Shown here one piece after another: positions 23,710 through 34,029 of a DNA stretch of 64,000 bases (position 1 is the stretch's first letter; the number at the start of each line of letters is the position of its first letter). Position numbers and translations under genes: made by a program. Source of the DNA: Pinus tabuliformis (taxonomy: Eukaryota; Streptophyta; Pinopsida; Pinales; Pinaceae); contig CM062818.1 in assembly GCA_031772625.1 (NCBI GenBank), forward strand, positions 1,279,668,277 to 1,279,732,276, given 5' to 3'. The notes beneath the pieces were generated by a model. That model did no database searches. It had not been told where the DNA came from and was given only the letters and a program-made list of their open reading frames with translations.

Positions 23710-23724
23710 GGAACTTTGAACAAA

Positions 23725-24960
23725 ATGTCTCTTACATGGCGAGAACGAGAACATGAAGAGGAGGACATGATTGCCCTCCATGACCTGGTCACGGTGAATG
23801 CGCTGCGGAACTGTGGCCTGCTGAAATTTTTCCGTATCTCTAGTATGAGAGCACAGATTTCTTTGCTGCAGTATATGCTTGATGCTTGGGATCCTGTTAA
23901 CCAAGTATTCCAGATTAGGGGAAAGTCCATCCCTTTGACCATAGAGGACATGTACTTCTTGACTGGATTGTCAAGACGAGGTGTCCCCGTTTCCTTGTCA
24001 GGTACGGCCCGGGGGACCGATTCCACCAGAGATTATGTCCGTCAGTATTGCAGGGAAGGTTCTCAGCCGAGCAGAGACGGGAAGATTGTTATCCACGAGA
24101 TTACTGACAGATCTCTCAGGTCCATTCTGTATACCATTGGTAGGATGGCCGGTAGCGCAGCTTTACATGTTGCTAACAGATCTTATATGCAGCACGCCTT
24201 GGAGTGTCTCCAACCGAAAGTATTCAACTGGTGTGACACAGTACTTGTTCAGATGAAAAGTCAATTGACCAAGGTAAAGGACGGGAAGCTGAAGAACTTT
24301 GGATTTGGTTCTATTCTGACTGCCTTTGCCTTGGAGAAAATCCCACTGATGCAGCCTCAGTACATCATACTCGACTTGCCTTCTCCGACTGAGCCACGCA
24401 TGCAGAGGTGGGTTGATCACATGTCTAGACATGCTGGTCAACCTCAGATTACTTTTACTGAGGCCTTTTTCAGGTGGTTCGAGTGCCAGGAGATGGTCTT
24501 CTCCGAGTATCCATATGTGGGTATGGATTTCCGAGGTGATCCGGATTTGGTGTTACCGGATGGCGAACAGTGGGGCGCTATTGGTAAGCTCTTTGACCAT
24601 ATTACTGTTTACTGTTCTTATTTATAATGTTGCTGTGCTTTATTCTATCAAGACTTTTAATCATACTCTTGGGTGCATGCAGATGTTGGTCCTGTTCGTC
24701 CAGCAGTTCGTCCGAGACCGCCAGTTGCTGCCCCGGCAGTGGAGCCTGCTGGGAGAGCTATTCTTCGCGATCTTGACGATACCGAGACCCTTACAGCTGT
24801 GCAGGAGCAGGTTGAGAGCCTTACTCGCGGTCTTCCGGATGTACAGATTGACGAGTTACCTTTACAGTTGCAGCGGCATACTATCGGCGTGCCTAGACGA
24901 TGGACTCGTCTCTTGCGCATGATTGCACAGGCCGTGATGTACTATCATGAGCACCACTAG
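23725..24960 (+). CDS. Antisense spliced gene in element C, plant-mobile-domain-like protein
   Basis: Two exons, 23725-24583 and 24683-24960, join at a phase-1 GT-AG intron (attg|gtaagc ... catgcag|atgttg). The total is 1137 bp, exactly 379 codons with a final TAG, and there is no internal stop. Start: ATG at 23725 (MSLTWREREHEEED), just after a splice acceptor; a longer non-ATG extension upstream crosses that acceptor and is rejected. Residues about 25-95 (LRNCGLLKFFRI..MRAQ..LLQYMLDAWDP..QVFQIRGKSIPLTIEDMYFLTGLSRRGVPV) resemble the plant mobile domain ('aminotransferase-like') found in MAIN/MAIL proteins and in some retroelements. The C-terminus is Pro/Arg-rich and then amphipathic. It is encoded opposite to gag-pol, between the RNase H ORF and the 3' LTR, and converges on the RNase H ORF. 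Element B lacks it. The cellular role is unknown. The gene structure is firm; the family call is from memory. Confidence 0.75.
24584..24682 (+). other. Coding intron of the antisense gene
   Basis: This is a 99-bp GT-AG intron with a plant-like donor (gtaagc) and acceptor (gcatgcag). Splicing keeps the frame from ...EQWGAI into DVGPVRPAVRP. Reading through would end after a few codons at 24627. Its size and AT-richness are typical of plant introns. Confidence 0.75.
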
Positions 24961-25133
24961 GCTAGGGTGCCCCCTAGCATCTTTTGAGTTTGAGGTCATA
25001 TGACCAATTTTGTCTTGGTTACAGAACATTATGTATGAACTTATATAAACAGCTTATATATATTTTGATTTTCAAGTTTTATTCTGATTGAGTTATACGA
25101 TCCATATGTACATTCTTTGACGATGTATCCTTT

Positions 25134-25559
25134 CTATAAATGTTGCAAATGTCTATCTAACACATAGTTTGCTAATGAGTCAGTCAATGTGTTTAAGTTT
25201 CTGGAAATATGTTGATATTGAATTGAATCAAATCGTCTTTCCAAGATCTTAACCCTTAGGAACATGCGATAAATAGCTGGATTGCGAACAGAATATATAC
25301 CATTGAGTTGTAGTATTACGAGCTGTGAGTCTAGCCTGATAATTAGTCGGCGTATGCCACGTGTGATGGCATCAGAGAGTAGTTCTATCAACGCGCTATA
25401 CTCAGCAATGTTATTCGTTGATTGCCCAATACATACACCTCTGAAACTTACTAACTCGCCGCTTGGATCAAAAATGGCCCAGGCTGCGGAGGATAGGTTC
25501 CGCGAACTACGACTCGCTCCGTCGGCATATCCAACACATGTCTCCAGAAGGTTCGACAT
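25134..25559 (-). CDS. Second, separate RNase H ORF downstream of integrase (element C)
   Basis: The 141-residue product from the ATG at 25559 carries an RNase H fold signature. Visible elements in order are GYADGASRSSRN (first Asp), STNNIAEYSALIELL (Glu), IRLDSQLVILQL (second Asp) and LNTLTDSLANYVLD (last Asp). All four expected acidic positions are present. It resembles the plant/archaeal-type extra RNase H of Tat elements. In described Tat elements that domain normally sits inside pol between the first RNase H and integrase. Here it is in another frame, 3' of integrase, where an env gene would lie. Directly before the ATG is a good 3' splice site on the minus strand (ttttcatttattgcag). A candidate donor (ata|gtaaca) lies at 25642, three bases past the integrase stop. 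It may be expressed from a spliced RNA (inference). The opening upstream of this ATG has no earlier ATG. Confidence 0.8.
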   Translation of the reverse strand: MSNLLETCVGYADGASRSSRNLSSAAWAIFDPSGELVSFRGVCIGQSTNNIAEYSALIELLSDAITRGIRRLIIRLDSQLVILQLNGIYSVRNPAIYRMFLRVKILERRFDSIQYQHISRNLNTLTDSLANYVLDRHLQHL

Positions 25560-25645
25560 CTGCAATAAATGAAAAATGTGGATCACTCGACCAGAACAAA
25601 TACTTTAGCGAAAACAAAATACAACAAAACCATGCATGTTACTAT

Positions 25646-28600
25646 TTAAGCATAGTAACGCTTGAGGTACAGCCCGTTGCGGGGCTGCGCCAGTGGAATT
25701 TCGTCGTAATCCATTAACTCGTAGGCTCCTTTTGCTAACACCCTTTTAACAATATAGGGGCCCATCCATAAGGACTTGAATTTACCTACTCCCAATTTAT
25801 CGGATTCTTGGTCATAAAGCAAGACCAAATCACCTTCTGAGAAGACACGGGGTTTGACATTTTTGTCAAACTGAGCCTTGACTCGTTTCTTATGAGCTTC
25901 GTTAGCCAAAGCGGCATCACGGTGGGTTTCATCCAATTGGATTAGTTCCAAGAAACAAGCCTCTTCTTCTGAAGTTCCGGGGAGAAGATCGATTGCAAGT
26001 TTAAGCGACGAAATTTCGCACTGGATTGGTAAGACTGCTTCCAGGCCATACACCAGTTGAAAAGGTGTGAACCCGGTTGCGTTCTTTACCGACGTTCGGT
26101 AAGCCCACAAGGCTGAGTACAGGATTAGGTGCCACCTTCTTTTATGAACCCCAATCATCCTTTGCAACATACGCTTCAGGACCTTGTTGATTGCCTCAAC
26201 TTGTCCGTTGGCTTGCGGATAATATGGGGTAGAGCTGTCGTGAGATAGCCCTAGCTTGGCAGCTAATTCGACCATCATGTGATTGCGAAAATGCGACCCA
26301 TGATCTGTAACTATAGCCTGTGGTACGCCGAACCTGGCGACTACATGATTGAAAAAGAAAAGGGCAGCTGTTTCACCAGTGTTATCCAATGTAGGCATCG
26401 CCTCGGCCCATTTGGTAAAATAGTCAACAGCGACTATAATATACCCATGCCCCCCGATCGAGGTGGGGTTACATTGCATGAAATCGATGCCCCACTTGGC
26501 GAAGGGCCCAACAGCAACTATCGGCTGTAAAGGTGCGGGTGGTCGTCTAGTTTTGCTATCAAAAATTTGACAAGCATGGCAACTTCTGACTGCGGTTATG
26601 CAATCTTTGAACATGGTTGGCCAGAAGTATCCTGCTCATAAGATTTTTTGTGCTGTTGCATATCCAGACTGATGCCCCCCACACGCGCCTGAATGACACT
26701 CATTCAGGGCTTTTTCGGCCTCCTCATGGGTAAGGCACCTCCTCATAACTGTATCGATACCACGACGGTAAAGTGTATCACCGACGATCATGTAGTCTTT
26801 TGCTTGGTATCGTATACGTTTTTGTTCGGAGTGGGAGGTGTTAGGCCTGAACTTTTGGGTTTGGAGATAAACTATGATATCTCCATACCACTCATCGCTT
26901 ACAGATATCAGAAACAAACTTTCGTCCATGATTGACTCTTCCGATGTTTCATCGTTGGACAACGATGGGAGATCGCACAATAATTCTGCGAAAACTAGAG
27001 CTTTCTTTGATTTGGATTTCACAAATTCCAGATCAAACTCTTGAAGGATTTCTATCCATTTTGAATATTTTCCCCCCAGCAACTGTCGCGACAGTATATA
27101 AGTCATGGGGTTGCAATCTGACAAGATGGTAGTTTTCCGAAAGAGGACATAATGTCGAAACCTTTGAATCGCTTGAACAGCTGCAAGCGCTAGTTTTTCA
27201 ACATAAGAATGTTTACTTTCTGTGTCATTTAAGTTTTTACTTAAATAATAGATAGGATGTTCAATTCCATCGACTTCTTGAACTAAAACCATCGCAATGG
27301 TCGTATCCGCTGCAGCCAGATACAGGTTAAAATCTCTTTGATAGTCCGGGGCGTACATTAATGATGCTTTTACTAGACAATCTTTCAGAGCATCAAAGGA
27401 AGCTTGCGCCACCTGGTCCCAGACAAAAGGTACATCCTTTTTCAAAAGACGAGTATAACCCTTAGCAAGTTCTGCGTAATTTGGAATGAATCTCCTCAGA
27501 AAGTTCGCTTTCCCTTGGAGTTTCTGAATCTGAAGTAGATTTGAAGGTGGAGGCAAATTAATGATTGCCTGAACCTTGCAGGGGTCGAGACGAATCCCAT
27601 CCTTAGAGACTATGAAGCCAAGTAAGCGACCAGAACCGACGCAAAACACACATTTGTGTGGATTGAGTCTTATCTTGTAGTGTCGACAACGTAGAAATAT
27701 CACTCTTAAATGCTGCGGATGATCAGTCCGCTTTCGCGAATGAGCCGGAAGATCGTCGAGATAAGGTTGAACAATGTTCATGATGTCATGGAAGGCATAA
27801 TTCATCGCACTCTGAAACGTCGCCCCTGCATTCTTCAAACCAAAGGGTAATTTTCGATAAGCGAATGTGCCCCACGGACAAATAAATGCAGTCTTTGACT
27901 GGTCCTGTGGGCGGACATTTATTTGATTATACCCAGAAAATCCATCCATAAAAGAAAAAATTTCACATCCGACGCATTCATCAATTATCTGGTCGATGAA
28001 GGGTGTAGGGTAGTTGTCCTTCGGACAAGCTTGGTTTACATCCCTATAATCAACACACACTCTAATCGTCCCTTTCTTTTTCATAACAGGGACAATATTC
28101 GATACCCAATCGGTTAGAGGAACCGGGTAGATGAATCCAGCATGGAGAAGTTTTTCAACTTCTGCCTTAATGGCAGCGACTTTCTTCGGGTGCACTTGCC
28201 GAAGCTGTTGTCTTACTGGTTTGACATCAGGATACATTTTAATTTCATGTTCAACGATACTCGAGTCAATGCCTGGCATTTCATCATATGACCAAGCAAA
28301 GACATCTCTAAATTCGCGAAAAAGAGCGTTATATATTTCCAGTTTTGAAGGGGAACAACCTTTGCCGACATAAATATTCTCTACAACATCTGTTTTAGTC
28401 GAGATATTTATGGCTATAGTCTCTTCAATATTGGATAGATTTCGCTCAGAATCCACCGTATTTACAGTATTTGTTAGGAATTCAAATACTGAAGGGTGAT
28501 AAAGGTCACTTTGAGTATTTTCTTCATATTTCGGAAGAAGGGAACAATGGTGGTGATCATTCCATGGTACCCCCTCAATCATCATTAATTGTAAGATTCC

Positions 28601-28723
28601 TTCGTCAGTCCCATGTACTTTCGACCAAGGATCTAATGAGGTGCCATATTCTCTAGACCTATCTACCCAAACGCTTGACGAGCGTTGATTTGGGTTCGCC
28701 TCCCATGCTTGAAACATTGATTG
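25646..28723 (-). pseudogene. pol: Element C pol: RT, RNase H, integrase (one internal stop)
   Basis: The frame directly continues that of gag-pro across the TAG at 28724. Domains in order: an N-terminal linker; RT with VCVDYRDVNQACPKDNYP, SFMDGFSGYNQI and YLDDLPAHS (active-site YLDD, with Pro where Leu is usual); RNase H (LYLAAADTT, SYVEKLALAA, LSDCNPMTYI); the integrase zinc finger (CHSGACGGHQSGY ... SCHACQ); and the integrase core with GIDFMQ, VTDHGSHF and GQVEAINKVLKRML (D, D, E seen). The C-terminus (GPYIVKRVL.KGAYEL) is typical of Ty3 elements. A single TGA at 26636-26638 interrupts the integrase finger where an Arg codon is usual. CGA to TGA by loss of a methylated CpG would explain it. 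No chromodomain is visible, which fits the Tat clade. The copy is enzymatically disabled unless that stop is bypassed, but the RT-RNase H part is open. Confidence 0.88.
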
Positions 28724-28726
28724 CTA
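28716..28726 (-). promoter_or_regulatory. TAG-CAATCA: probable leaky stop between gag-protease and pol
   Basis: The gag-protease frame ends in TAG (28724-28726) followed by CAA TCA, with pol continuing in the same frame. TAG-CAR-YYA is the established readthrough context of tobacco mosaic virus. Element B has the same TAG CAATCA at 39348-39356 although its surroundings have diverged. Conservation in both elements suggests a functional recoding signal setting the gag:pol ratio. Readthrough itself is inferred. Confidence 0.7.
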
Positions 28727-31700
28727 CAATATTTCTAAAGGGCTTGGGGGCAAAACCATTGCATGATCCATGTTGACCTTCGTGGAAGATATCATGTTGC
28801 AGGTTGCTACAAATGGTACATTTCCTATGTAACTAGGAGGTGGTAGCGCGAAAGTTCCCATTAATGTGGGGTCTTTCAATAATCCTACTCTGATATCTTG
28901 AATTGAATGGTTGCTCTCATGGATCATGGGAATGCTTCCTGTAACTTGTGAACCATTAGGGAGGAAATTCTGTTGGTCGACGACCGTAATCCCTCCTTCA
29001 AATGGGAATGCGATCTTCCTAAAATAAGTCGACACAACAGCTGCCATGGAGTAAATCCATGGTCTACCCAGTAGGATGTTATAGTCAAGATTTCCATCAA
29101 TGACCTCAACATCAATTTCTACTGTCTTTCCTCCTAGTTCAACTTTCAAGTTATTAAGGATACCGTATGGGGTATAAGTCCTTCCGTCGAAAGCTTTTAA
29201 TGTCGTTGATGATCGCGACAAGGTTGGAGATCCTAAAGTTTTCCAGCAACTCATCGACATAATACATGTTGATGTCCCCTCATCAATAATCGTTCTATGA
29301 ATAGTTTTGTTGAGGGCTTTCACTTGAATAAGGAAAGCTAATTGAGCTGGTAATTCAGGATCATATCCTTTGTGATCAAAGGATACAAGATTTGAATCCT
29401 TAGGGTCAACCCCACCAATAGCTGATAACAACGCCTGCCTTTGGGTTGGACAATTTTGTAGTACCTCAAGAGTCGACATAGCGGATGGAGATTGTGCCAA
29501 ATCTTCCACTATGTTATAATGCTTCGCCGCTCTGGCGCGAGGATTAAATGTCGACTTGTGGACTACACCCTTTGGCAGTTTTATTGTTAATTCAGGGATG
29601 ATGGGCGCTATAACTTCTGACGAAGTTGTTGTCGAACTACTTGGTTGATCTTTACCTTTTTCGTTCGACAGCTGAGGATTCCCATAATCTTTGTTCCTTG
29701 TCGAAATCAAAGCATCATTCTGCTGTTTTGAAACCGACAACATAAGCACTTGCGACGGGGAAGCATTTCCACTATCAACCAGATTTTGACCTGGGTTGGG
29801 AAATGGATCAGTTAACACAGCTGAGGTTTGGGAACTTTTAAAGAACCTCTTTAACTCAGCTTTGAATGGGCAATTCTTAGTGGTATGATCCTTATCATCA
29901 CATATTAGACATGGATAATTTTGTTTCCCTTTTCCAGGAGGGTTTGAAGAATTTTTTCCAGGGGATGACTCACCCTGTTTCTTCTTCTTCCCTTTGTTTT
30001 TCTTCTTCTTGCTTCCTGGTTGATTGGTTTCTTTGCCCTTATCTTCTGATACGGCATTTACTTCCGAAGCAAGAATTTCTTCTTTTGCATTTTGATCCGA
30101 ATTCTTACGGGCTTTCTTTGACGAAGCCTTTATCGATTTCGTGTTTGCCGTGCCAATCACACCGTCACCGGCATGAGAGTCACTATTTGATTTAGGAGGG
30201 GGAGGAATTGAAATCTCTGGTCTAGGGGCGTCAGGTATTTTGTCATAGACTGTGCCGGACTGAGTATAAACTAAGTCCAAATATTGTGCACGAGCAATCA
30301 CTTGCTCCTCTGTTACGACTCCCCCCTTGGCCACATCTTCCGTAATAGCAGGAAGTAATGACTTTATAAACCATTCAGCTAATAGCTGATCGGTAACGTA
30401 TGTTTTCACCATCCTACGACGATGGTGCCACTCATGTATATGATCAGATATATGGGTGGCAGTTGTCTGCTTGAAGTTGGTTAATATTTCTGTTCTCGTT
30501 TCATACCTTATCGGTAATTGAAAGTGGGTTAAGAAAGTCGTGGCTAGGGAACTAAAATTGTCGAAAGAGGCTCTTGGCAATTCAATATACCATTTAGCCG
30601 CTGGACCTGTCAATGTCCTCTGAAAAAGGCGAAGCCTTATCGAATCGTCGTTTAGGGTGTTCGACGAACACCACAGATGAAAAGTCATCACGTGATTCGA
30701 TGGGTCTTCACCTGGATTTCCATTGAATTTAGGAATGTCAGATGGAAGTTTATGAGGAATCGCTGGCCACCAAGGGGCATAAGCAATCGGATCGTTGGTT
30801 AACCGGTGTAAATCAGGTAACTCTAAAGTTGCCACGAATGGTAACTGTTGATTCAGGTTAGGCGAAGCATAACCAGGGTACGATGGAATCGCTTGAGCAG
30901 TGGGCCTTTCCATACCAGCATAATGTAATTGATGTTGGTATGACTGATACGGTTGGTGGACTTGACCACTGTAAAGTGGTTGGTTTTGACCGTTTTGGAT
31001 ATACGGTTGTCCACTGTTCGCAAAGATCTGCTGCTCAGAACCTTGGTACACTTGCTGGAAGTATGGTTGTTGGTATTGCACTAGCCATGGTTTTGATGCC
31101 ATGTTCTGTTGTGCTATGCTAACCATTGGACCGAGGTGTGGGGTAAGTGTACCCGTTTGGACCTGTGTCGCCCCACCAGTTGGCGATTGTGGTTGTGACC
31201 CATGTTCAAGAGGCTGTTGCATTACAACCTGAGAAATCTGACGTTGACATGTAACAGGTATCGCTTGAACTTGTGACACTGTTACAATAGCCGGTGTGGT
31301 TGGGATGTTCGTCACAGGTACACACTGTTGCATAGAATATACAATCCTCGGTTGTTGAGGTAGCATTGGTACCCAACTACTTGATGCAATTCCAGTATAA
31401 CCTGAATACTGTTGAGAACTGCCATATGGATATCCTCCCGGAGGAGGTAATGAAAGGGCATACTGCCCCCCATATGGTAGCAATCCGGAACTCAGAGGGA
31501 TTGTTAGTTCTTGAGGACTGGATGGCCCAAATTGACCTCCATGAGGATCAATCTGTCGAGTTTCAACTTAAGAGTTGCCGGGTATTACTCTGGATGAACA
31601 AACTGGAACAGACCATACTGTCGAAATAGTCCCTTGGTGGACTCCTTCTAGCGGTTGAGAGCTAGTTGGGACAGCTGGTATGCCGGCAAACATTATCGGA

Positions 31701-32317
31701 GTGATGGCAGGGGCTTCTGTTGTCGCTGTGTCATTTGACATAGTCCTAGATGATGACGGTTGTTCAGACATCTTAAGTCTATCCAATAGATTGCCTAGCG
31801 ATTCTATAGGAACTTCCACTTGTGGTGGATTAACTTCTGATGAAGGAAATAGAGTGACCCCGACTCCAAAATGGGTTGGAGTACTTGCTTGCGGATCCTC
31901 TGCAATTTCCTCTATCGCAATCAAACCCGGTGGAAGAGGAAGACCGTCAGGTCTATAAAACATTTCTGGTGCCGAAGAAGTGGTTGCTTCGACAACGACA
32001 GTTGTTTGAGGAACAAAACTCTCTGGACCGGTTACAGATGGAACTGGTTCAGTTATACAAGTATTTGCCCCCAGACTAGGATCAGTATTACTGTCCTTCT
32101 ATGGCTGTTGAACTTCTTCTATAGAGGCAGGGTTTCCAGAAATGTTAGGAGTAACCGGAACCTCAGATGTAGTTGGAACACTTGTTCTAACTTTTAAAGG
32201 AGATTTTGAACCGGTTAAACGAGTTCGCTTTGCCCGTACTGTTTTGGATTCCGGAGACAAAGACGGTTGACTCGTAAGCCTCCGCGAACGACGGGGTTTC
32301 AATTGACTTTCTTCCAC
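28724..32317 (-). pseudogene. gag: Element C gag-protease (two internal stops)
   Basis: Starts MEESQLKPRRSRRL at 32317 (B keeps the same start, MEESQ, at 35736). It runs in one frame to the TAG at 28724 with in-frame stops at 32099 and 31568. The N-terminal half is Pro/Gln/Ser-rich. The capsid region includes IPKFNGNPGEDPSNHVMTFH, RLFQRTLTGPAAKWYIELP and VKTYVTDQLLAEWFIKSLLP, the retrotransposon gag domain. A Lys-rich stretch (KKKKNKGKKKKQGE) precedes a CCHC knuckle, CLICDDKDHTTKNCP. The protease follows with IDEGTSTCIMSMS in place of the usual D-S/T-G (the DEG form is typical of Tat elements) and DYNILLGRPWIY. Gag would form the virus-like particle and the protease would mature it. From 31483 leftward the frame is open for 919 codons. 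Confidence 0.88.
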
Positions 32318-34006
32318 GATTGCGGATTACTCGATCAACCAAAATATTAAAAGGGGAAATTTGTGTTTCCGAATTGAATGAATTTTATTAGACGCTTTTA
32401 GACACAACTTGCTTTTTCACTTTTTAAGAGTCGAGAAAAAGCTAAAGATGACTCTAGTCTCCTTCGATGTATTAACGAGCCCGAAGTGACAAATGCTCGG
32501 TTGGACTTTTTCAGTCATAGATTTTGAAAAAGGCCAAAAGAAACTGCTCTGGAGATCTAGGCAGAGGGTGTGCCAAACCTTTCGCAAAACCACAGAATAC
32601 GTTTTACGGTACGGGTGGTCGATATTCGTGAATGCTGTGTTCACTGCATTGCGATCAGTAGGGCAGCCGACACGGCTTCCTAAGGATAAAAGATATATTC
32701 CTATAGGGGTCTCCCAATATATACGCGACGGTACGTGGGAGCACAAGTCCGTATTAGTGCCACCGACTCTCAGGAGGAATCACCCACCTTCGTCGAGATC
32801 GACAGTCACTACGTTTAACGACGCCGGAACACGTCTCTAGCTTAGACCTCTATGTGTTTGCGTTATGTTTCAAAGCATTGTTAGGTTCATTCAATATATT
32901 TTAAGTTGATCTTTTTAAAGTTTTCCTTTCAAGGTTCACCACGAGATGTTTTGATACAAATTCCTAAATGCAGTCTAAGATGAGAAGCAAGCTTTTTCAA
33001 TCTTTTCGACTTATGAAAATCTTAACTACTGAGGGAAAAGAGAGACAAAATCTTTTCACACAGATCAAAGAGCACACACTAATGCACTTTTTCCTTAAAT
33101 CAACATACAAACTTATATGCAAAATGCAAAATGCAGGTATTTCTTTTCTCTTTCTTAATGTTGATGTAATACGGAAAGAAAGCTGTTGTATAATTTCGAA
33201 TTCAATTTCAAGTGAAAGCAAACAAGCTTGTCCAAAATCAAAAGACACCTTAAGATTTACTTGTTTCGACACTAGAAATATATAAACTCAAACCATATGA
33301 CGAAAGCAAAAGCTCAATCAGCTATGAATAGCAAACAAACTAGCTCTTAAGATCAAAACGACACTTATCACAGGTCTAGATCTAAGAGGCCACAGCAAGA
33401 CTAGTTCACTTTCGTTATGGGAAACTGCAAATGATATAAGAAATACACAAAGAACAAACATAGTTTCTTTATACAACCGAGGTGGAATAATGGCAAGGAA
33501 AGTTGGTTTCAGATAGGTACATTGACTGGTAACACGCTGCAAAAACAAGGATGAAAACAGGGCAAGAAACAGCAGGAAACCCCAGTAGCACTAGGCAAAA
33601 CTGGTTCAGCGCAGGTAGTACACTGTCAGTTTGACATTCAGCGCAGGTACCCCCTTCGGGAACTACGCTGAAATGCAGACAGCCTTCACACAGCCTGCAC
33701 TGAAGAATGAAACTTTCGTTTCTCTTGGTTTCCGGGTCACAGATTGCTCAAAAATTCACAGTTTTTGGCCAAATCAGAAGCTATCAGTCAAGTACACACT
33801 AAGGGATGAAAAGGAGGATGAAAAGCTATCACTAAGAGCTGTTCAGAGTCCTTGTGGATCAGCTCTTCAAATCATAAACATGCCCAGAAACTGAGCTAGA
33901 GTAGCTGCCCTCTACTTTTCATTTGGAGGATCCAAATGCAGTTTGATTCGGTACTCTCTGTGTTTATGAAATGAATAGCAAAAAACACAAACAACCAACA
34001 AGATAC
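32318..34006 (-). other. Element C 5' leader
   Basis: This is a 1.7-kb untranslated leader between the primer site and gag. A block at about 32570-32830 is recognisably conserved in B's leader (35240-35520), including 'ggaagcc..gtc' and 'gggagacc..atag' words and an opposite-strand open frame in both. Near 33600-33700 it carries four copies of the cagcgcagg motif in both orientations. An imperfect hairpin lies at 33637-33672. Such leaders may hold packaging or translation signals. No protein domain was recognised. Confidence 0.6.
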
Positions 34007-34026
34007 GATCCCCAGTGGAGTCGCCA
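34007..34026 (-). other. Element C primer binding site (tRNA-Arg)
   Basis: The plus strand reads gatccccagtggagtcgcca. This matches the 3' end of plant tRNA-Arg(ACG) plus CCA, with one difference from the form I know (c to t in 'ccagcgg'). The minus strand is therefore complementary to that tRNA and lies three bases inside the LTR. A tRNA-Arg primer is known for Ogre elements. Confidence 0.8.
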
Positions 34027-34029
34027 ATT

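Noticed and set aside
25134..25586. Treating the RNase H ORF as a host gene remnant
   Set aside because: It lies inside C between pol and the antisense gene, with boundaries wholly internal to the LTR pair.
32493..32840. 115-codon plus-strand ORF in C's leader as a second antisense gene
   Set aside because: Partly mirrored in B, but it is broken there and shows no domain; DNA-level conservation of the leader explains the similarity.
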